From: an uncultured Lachnospiraceae bacterium
GTDB taxonomy: Bacteria > Bacillota > Clostridia > Lachnospirales > Lachnospiraceae
Assembly (NCBI GenBank): GCA_910579395.1
Contig: CAJTUC010000001.1
Span: forward strand, 62,001 to 126,000
DNA: 64,000 nt
Reading direction: 5' to 3'
The translations under genes and the position numbers were made by a program. Positions 59,940-64,000 of this stretch are shown here, one piece after another. How positions within the stretch are numbered: position 1 is the stretch's first letter; the number at the start of each line of letters is the position of its first letter. The notes under the pieces were generated by a model that saw nothing but the letters and a program-made list of their open reading frames with translations, searched no databases and was not told the DNA's origin.

Positions 59940-60939
59940 TGCGGATATCAATATCTACATAATTGTACTCTGCCTGCGGGGATTCTCCCGTTGTCAGGTG
60001 GGTAAACAGAATATCAAGGGGTTTAGAACCCTGTAATAAGGGCTGTTGGCAGATAGTTGCTGCGATCAGTCCTTTTTTGATCAGCTCTTTTGTCGTTTCC
60101 ACCATATCATAGGTGAATATTTTAATATCATACTGGCGGCCGGATGCGATAACGGCACGGCAGCCGCCGTAGACACCTCCAGCGGTAAAATATAGCGCGT
60201 TGATCTCAGGGTGCGATTTTAAAAGCCGAGAAGTCATTTCATAGCTCTCAAAATCATCGTCCTGGTTCGTAACTGTAGCGGAAATGTGGATATTTTCGCA
60301 ATCTTTGATGATATCCCTGAAACCGGCGATGCGTTCCGTGTGGCAGAGGACGTTTCCGGAGCCCGAAATGATGCCCGTATATACCTGGCCGGTGGTCATC
60401 AGACGCATCAGTCCGGCAGCAGTCTGGCCGGAGCGGTAATAGTTACAGCCGACATAGGCGATGCGTTTGGAAGCTTCGATATCGGTATTCAATGTGACGA
60501 CCGGAATGTGTTGTTCGTATAAGGCATTGATCTTTCGGCGGACGGCGTTGTCATTGTAAGGAGAAAGCGCGAGGCCGTTCACGCCTTCGGCCGCCAGTTC
60601 ATCGATAGCGGCAAGCTGCTCTTCCAGATCATAATCGGTCTGTCGAATGAGGACGGTACAGTTATAGCTTTCCAGTTCGGCTGCCTTTTCGGAAATGCCG
60701 CGGAGCACTTCTTCATAGAACGGATTTCCCTTACCGAGAAGGACGACGCCGAGTTTCAGCTTTCGTTTCTGGGCAGCAAGAACGATGCCGGCCCTGTTTG
60801 GTTTGTAATCGAGTGCCTGGGCGATTTCTAGTATTTTCTCTGCAGTTTTGGGATTGACTGCGCCGCGATGATTCAGGACACGGTCTACCGTGCCTCTCGA
60901 TACGCCGGCGAGCGCCGCAATTTCTTTAATGGTTGCCAT
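59923..60939 (-). CDS. LacI family transcriptional regulator
   Basis: The 338-residue repressor has an N-terminal helix-turn-helix (A-T-I-K-E-I-A-A-L-A-G-V-S-R-G-T) and a hinge with N-R-A-G, followed by a periplasmic-binding-like sugar domain. GGAGAAA precedes the ATG. It is divergent from xylB and the DUF4867 and isomerase genes, so it probably represses those sugar genes until an inducer binds. Its last 17 bases overlap the EAL gene end. Confidence 0.9.
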   Translation of the reverse strand: MATIKEIAALAGVSRGTVDRVLNHRGAVNPKTAEKILEIAQALDYKPNRAGIVLAAQKRKLKLGVVLLGKGNPFYEEVLRGISEKAAELESYNCTVLIRQTDYDLEEQLAAIDELAAEGVNGLALSPYNDNAVRRKINALYEQHIPVVTLNTDIEASKRIAYVGCNYYRSGQTAAGLMRLMTTGQVYTGIISGSGNVLCHTERIAGFRDIIKDCENIHISATVTNQDDDFESYEMTSRLLKSHPEINALYFTAGGVYGGCRAVIASGRQYDIKIFTYDMVETTKELIKKGLIAATICQQPLLQGSKPLDILFTHLTTGESPQAEYNYVDIDIRIRENL

Positions 60940-60985
60940 GAGTTTCTCCGCATGTATTTTTTGCTTATCTATTTTACGTTACCAT

Positions 60986-61026
60986 AAACGGGAACGCTAA
61001 GTCAAACGAAAAACGGGAACGGGAAC
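60986..61026. promoter_or_regulatory. Candidate operator: three GGGAAC repeats between lacI and xylB
   Basis: AAACGGGAACG occurs at 60986, and AAACGGGAACGGGAAC at 61011, giving three GGGAAC units in 41 bases. They are direct repeats, not the symmetric half-sites of LacI, so the match to LacI binding is only by position. They overlap a TTGACT box facing lacI, which fits autoregulation. Confidence 0.35.
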
Positions 61027-61114
61027 AATATCGTGATTATGAACAAATCCGCAATCGGTGAAAGGCGTGAAAATGCCCTATTTTTGTACATTTTTCCAAA
61101 AATGACAAGGGGTC

Positions 61115-61143
61115 TTGATTTTCCGTTTCCAAGGGATTATGAT
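61115..61143 (+). promoter_or_regulatory. Promoter of the xylB operon
   Basis: TTGATT at 61115-61120 and TATGAT at 61138-61143 are 17 bases apart. The xylB start is about 250 bases downstream, and type B repeat copy 3 fills most of that leader. Confidence 0.5.
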
Positions 61144-61202
61144 AAAAGAAACGTGCCCGCGCACATTAAGCCTTGTCAGGCAGTCTTTTGTATGCGGGAA
61201 AA

Positions 61203-61345
61203 GTGTGAAGAGAAGTTCTAGAACTCGCGCCAGAGGGCGCTTCGTTAAGAACTTCTACGATCTGCGGAGCAGACCTTCTTCACACGAAAGAACGCCTGAA
61301 AAGCGGCGTTTTTCCTGTTGAATGTTTGTGCCGGCTGAGCCGGCA
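61203..61345 (+). repeat. Structured intergenic repeat, type B (xylB leader)
   Basis: GTGTGAAGA (61203) pairs with TCTTCACAC (ends 61285) around two inner stems: GAAGTTCT with AGAACTTC (holding GCGCC / GGGCGC), and a GATCTGC / GCAGACC stem. Then comes AACGCC / GGCGTT (61288-61314), and TGCCGGC / GCCGGCA (61329-61345). The outer stem differs from the other copies on both sides (TGAAGA / TCTTCA versus TGAGA / TCTCA), so pairing is kept. It lies between promoter 61115-61143 and xylB. Confidence 0.85.
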
Positions 61346-61397
61346 TGTTGGAAAGGTTGAGAAAAGGGCATAGTTATAAAGATGAAGGAGGGTTACA

Positions 61398-62867
61398 ATG
61401 CTGTATATAGGTGTAGATTTGGGAACATCGGCAGTCAAATTACTGTTAATGGATAACGAGGGAAAGATTCAGAATATCGTATCTAAAGAATATCCGCTGT
61501 ATTTTCCGCATCCGGGCTGGTCGGAACAGAAACCGGAGGACTGGTATGAGCAGACGATAGCCGGTATCAAAGAACTGTTAAAGGATTTCGATAAGAGTCA
61601 GGTAGCCGGCATCAGCTTCGGCGGACAGATGCACGGGCTTGTCATTCTGGATGAAAAGGATGAAGTGATTCGTCCTGCTATTTTGTGGAATGACGGAAGA
61701 ACCTCTGAAGAATGTGATTATCTGAATAATGTCATCGGTAAAGATAAACTGTCCGAGTATACAGCCAATATCTCTTTTACCGGATTTACCGCACCGAAGA
61801 TTCTTTGGGTAAAAAATAAGGAGCCGGAGAATTTTGCAAGAATATGCAGGATCATGCTGCCGAAAGATTATATTGCCTATAAACTGACGGGCGTTCACTG
61901 TACCGACGTATCGGATGCTTCGGGAATGCTGATCTTCGATGTGAAGAACCGCTGCTGGTCGAAGGAAATGTGTGATATCTGCGGCGTGAAAGAAGAGCAG
62001 CTTGCGAAGATTTATGAAAGTTATGAGACCGTGGGCACTGTACTTCCTGAAATTGCAAAGGAACTTGGCATTTCGGAGAATGTCAGGGTGGCGGCCGGAG
62101 CGGGCGATAATGCGGCAGCGGCTGTAGGAACCGGAACGGTCGGAGACGGCATGTGTAATATTTCACTGGGCACCAGCGGAACAATCTTCATCTCGTCCAA
62201 CAAATTCGGCGTGGATAAATATAATGCATTGCATGCTTTTGCACATGCTGACGGACATTATCATTTAATGGGCTGTATGCTGAGCGCGGCGTCCTGCAAT
62301 AAATGGTGGATGGACGATATTATCGGAACGGGTGATTACGGCACGGAGCAGAAAGAAATTACGAAGCTGGGAGAGAATCATGTTTATTTCCTTCCTTATC
62401 TGATGGGAGAACGTTCTCCTCATAATAACCCGAACGCGAGAGGAACGTTCATCGGTATGACAATGGATACGACGAGAGCCGATATGACGCAGGCCGTTTT
62501 GGAAGGTGTGGCTTTTGCGCTGCGTGACTCTTTTGAAGTGGCAAAATCTCTCGGAGTTAAGATTGACAGGACAAAAATCTGCGGCGGCGGCGCTAAGAGC
62601 CCCCTTTGGAAAAAAATTATTGCGAATGTCCTGAATTTAAAAGTTGACGTTATTGAGAGCGAAGAAGGACCGGCTATGGGCGGTGCGATGTTGGCAGCGG
62701 TTGCCTGCGGCGAGTATACGAACGTTGAAGAAGCGGCGGCAAAAATCGTCAAGGTAGTCGATACGGTAGAGCCGACACCGGAGCTGGTGGAAAAATATGA
62801 GGCGCGCTATCAGCAGTTCAAGGAAATCTATCCGGCCTGCAAGGCGCTTTTTGATAAGATTCAGTAA
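61398..62867 (+). CDS. xylB: Xylulokinase
   Basis: Phosphorylates D-xylulose (or a related ketose) with ATP, feeding the pentose phosphate pathway. The 489-residue FGGY kinase has the N-terminal D-L-G-T-S-A-V-K phosphate motif, the S-F-G-G-Q-M-H-G segment of xylulokinases, W-N-D-G-R, and the C-terminal G-G-G-A-K-S-P-L-W motif. AAGGAGG precedes ATG 61398. The DUF4867 gene follows 92 bases later, and a sugar isomerase follows that, suggesting a ketose route in which the isomerase makes the kinase substrate. Other FGGY substrates (ribulose, fuculose) cannot be excluded. Confidence 0.9.
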   Translation: MLYIGVDLGTSAVKLLLMDNEGKIQNIVSKEYPLYFPHPGWSEQKPEDWYEQTIAGIKELLKDFDKSQVAGISFGGQMHGLVILDEKDEVIRPAILWNDGRTSEECDYLNNVIGKDKLSEYTANISFTGFTAPKILWVKNKEPENFARICRIMLPKDYIAYKLTGVHCTDVSDASGMLIFDVKNRCWSKEMCDICGVKEEQLAKIYESYETVGTVLPEIAKELGISENVRVAAGAGDNAAAAVGTGTVGDGMCNISLGTSGTIFISSNKFGVDKYNALHAFAHADGHYHLMGCMLSAASCNKWWMDDIIGTGDYGTEQKEITKLGENHVYFLPYLMGERSPHNNPNARGTFIGMTMDTTRADMTQAVLEGVAFALRDSFEVAKSLGVKIDRTKICGGGAKSPLWKKIIANVLNLKVDVIESEEGPAMGGAMLAAVACGEYTNVEEAAAKIVKVVDTVEPTPELVEKYEARYQQFKEIYPACKALFDKIQ

Positions 62868-62959
62868 AACCTAAAATCGCAAGCAGGCACCGGAAATTTT
62901 CGAAAATATGGTTTTGCAAATGCCGGACCGGCTTAAAGTAGAAAGGAGAACTCGAAAGT

Positions 62960-63583
62960 ATGGAAATTAAAAAAATTACAGACCCTGCATTCCGCAAATA
63001 TGGCAGGGTAGTGCAGGGAATCGATTTCAGCGATTTGGTAGAGGCAATCAAAAAAGAGACGCCGCTGCCGGAAGGCGTTGCCTATGAACCGTCTATTGCG
63101 GCATTGGAGGCGGCAACAGCGGCGAAAGAACTTCAGAAAAAAACATATGGAGAGCTGCCGATTGAAGTTGGTTATTGCAATGGACATAATTACAAATTAA
63201 ATGCGGTCGAGTACCACAGGAGTTCTGAAATCAATGTTGCGGCGACGGATGCAGTGCTGATTGTCGGAATGCAGCAGGATATCACGGATGATTTTACTTA
63301 CGATACATCCCTGATGGAAGCTTTTCTTGTGCCGGAAGGAACCGCAGTGGAGATTTATGCGACGACGCTTCATTATGCACCGTGCAGCGCGAATGATGGT
63401 GGTTTCAAGGTAGGAATCGTTCTGCCGGCTGGCACGAATTATCCGCTGGAAGATACACACGAAGGCTGGGAGGATGCGCTGATCACCGCACAGAACAAAT
63501 GGCTCATCGGCCATGCCGAGGGCGGACTGGATGACGGCGCACATATCGGGCTGGTTGGAAAGAATTTAGATATTCGGGAATAG
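62960..63583 (+). CDS. DUF4867 family protein
   Basis: The 207-residue protein has a cupin-like pattern with H-N-Y-K-L-N-A-V-E-Y-H-R-S-S-E-I near 75 and L-H-Y-A-P-C near 143, both recurrent in DUF4867. Such proteins are regularly next to carbohydrate kinase and isomerase genes in Firmicutes, but no activity is established; a sugar-isomerase or binding role is possible. AAAGGAG precedes ATG 62960. Its stop codon TAG (63581-63583) shares its last base with the first base of type B repeat copy 4. Confidence 0.85.
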   Translation: MEIKKITDPAFRKYGRVVQGIDFSDLVEAIKKETPLPEGVAYEPSIAALEAATAAKELQKKTYGELPIEVGYCNGHNYKLNAVEYHRSSEINVAATDAVLIVGMQQDITDDFTYDTSLMEAFLVPEGTAVEIYATTLHYAPCSANDGGFKVGIVLPAGTNYPLEDTHEGWEDALITAQNKWLIGHAEGGLDDGAHIGLVGKNLDIRE

Positions 63584-63763
63584 CGTGAGAAGAACTTCTA
63601 GAGCTCACAGCAAAAGCCTGATACTCAGGCTTGGCTGTTTCGCTAAGAAGTTCTACGATTTGCCGAAGGCAAATCTTTCTCACGCCGGAGAATGCCTAAA
63701 AAGCGGCATTCTCCCTGACAAACTTGTTTATCTTGAGATTTTGCGATTCCGCAAAGCGGAATC
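63583..63763 (+). repeat. Structured intergenic repeat, type B (before the isomerase gene)
   Basis: GCGTGAGA (63583) pairs with TCTCACGC (ends 63685) around two inner stems: AGAACTTCT with AGAAGTTCT, which holds a nested AAGCCTGA / TCAGGCTT hairpin, and GATTTGC with GCAAATC. Then GGAGAATGCC / GGCATTCTCC (63687-63714), and GATTCCGC / GCGGAATC (63745-63763). Changes relative to copies at 51494 and 61203 are again on both arms. Confidence 0.85.
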
Positions 63764-63814
63764 ATGGAGGTTAGCATAATTACCGGTAGACCCGGTTAAA
63801 GGAGGATATAATCT

Positions 63815-64000
63815 ATGAACAATTTACCAAAAGTAAAAATCGGCATTGTAGCAGTAAGCCGTGACTGCTTCCCGGCATCTTTGGCAGTCAACAGAAGAAA
63901 AGCGTTGGTAGAGGCCTACAATAAGGCATATGATGCGGCTGACATTTATGAGTGTCCTGTCTGCATTATCGAAAGCGAAATCGATATGGTCAATGCTTTA
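63815..64000 (+). CDS. L-fucose/L-arabinose isomerase-like protein, partial (runs off the right edge)
   Basis: Sixty-two residues are visible, starting at ATG 63815 with AAAGGAGGATA eight bases upstream. The start (K-V-K-I-G-I-V-A-V-S-R-D-C-F) and the C-P-V-C-I-I-E-S-E stretch match the first domain of the L-fucose/L-arabinose isomerase-like family. Members interconvert aldoses and ketoses, which fits production of a ketose for XylB. Substrate cannot be given from this fragment. Confidence 0.75.
   Translation, partial: MNNLPKVKIGIVAVSRDCFPASLAVNRRKALVEAYNKAYDAADIYECPVCIIESEIDMVNAL

Overview
The window looks like a chromosomal segment of a low-to-medium GC Gram-positive anaerobe of the Clostridia, most likely family Lachnospiraceae. 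The evidence is gene content: LytR-CpsA-Psr attachment protein, GH25 wall hydrolases with Big_2 domains, Csp-like S8 peptidase, DUF4867, divergent carbamate kinase, strong GGAGG ribosome binding sites and TTG/GTG starts. No rRNA, tRNA or CRISPR array was seen.

Region 1 (about 0.5-25 kb) is a cell-surface glycopolymer locus. It holds two membrane-anchored GH25 muramidases, dTDP-rhamnose genes rmlB, rmlA and rmlC (no rmlD), a Wzm/Wzt-type ABC exporter whose ATPase has a C-terminal extension, a fused SAM-methyltransferase/kinase-like protein resembling the WbdD chain terminator, several GT2 glycosyltransferases (some multidomain), a phosphoglucomutase, a polyprenyl-phosphate sugar-1-phosphate transferase and an LCP ligase. 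Read together: dTDP-rhamnose and sugar-1-P supply, initiation on undecaprenyl phosphate, chain growth, capping, ABC export and attachment to the wall.

Region 2 (25-36 kb) carries glmS, an HtrA serine protease, a divergent ClpX-like unfoldase, an S8 peptidase and a GH115 alpha-glucuronidase.

Region 3 (36-50 kb) is accessory: a MotA/MotB-like (Zorya AB-like) motor pair, a DUF4143 ATPase, an Rpn-type nuclease, a complete type I restriction-modification system (hsdR-hsdM-hsdS), a broken zeta-type toxin beside a small partner, two tandem paralogous AraC regulators and a Cys-rich KTR protein typical of conjugative transposons.

Region 4 (50-64 kb) is metabolic: a sugar ABC importer (binding protein, two permeases, no ATPase) with a DUF624 protein, lspA, a GNAT acetyltransferase, carbamate kinase, an EAL protein with a decayed GGDEF motif, and a LacI regulator divergent from xylB, a DUF4867 gene and a sugar isomerase cut by the window end.

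The most unusual non-coding signal is a set of long, highly structured intergenic repeats in two related layouts (A and B). They occur in eight places. In four of them the repeat lies directly between a good sigma-70-type promoter and the start codon, so it would be transcribed as a structured 5' leader (rmlB, pgm, clpX, xylB); in the others it sits between genes of an apparent operon.
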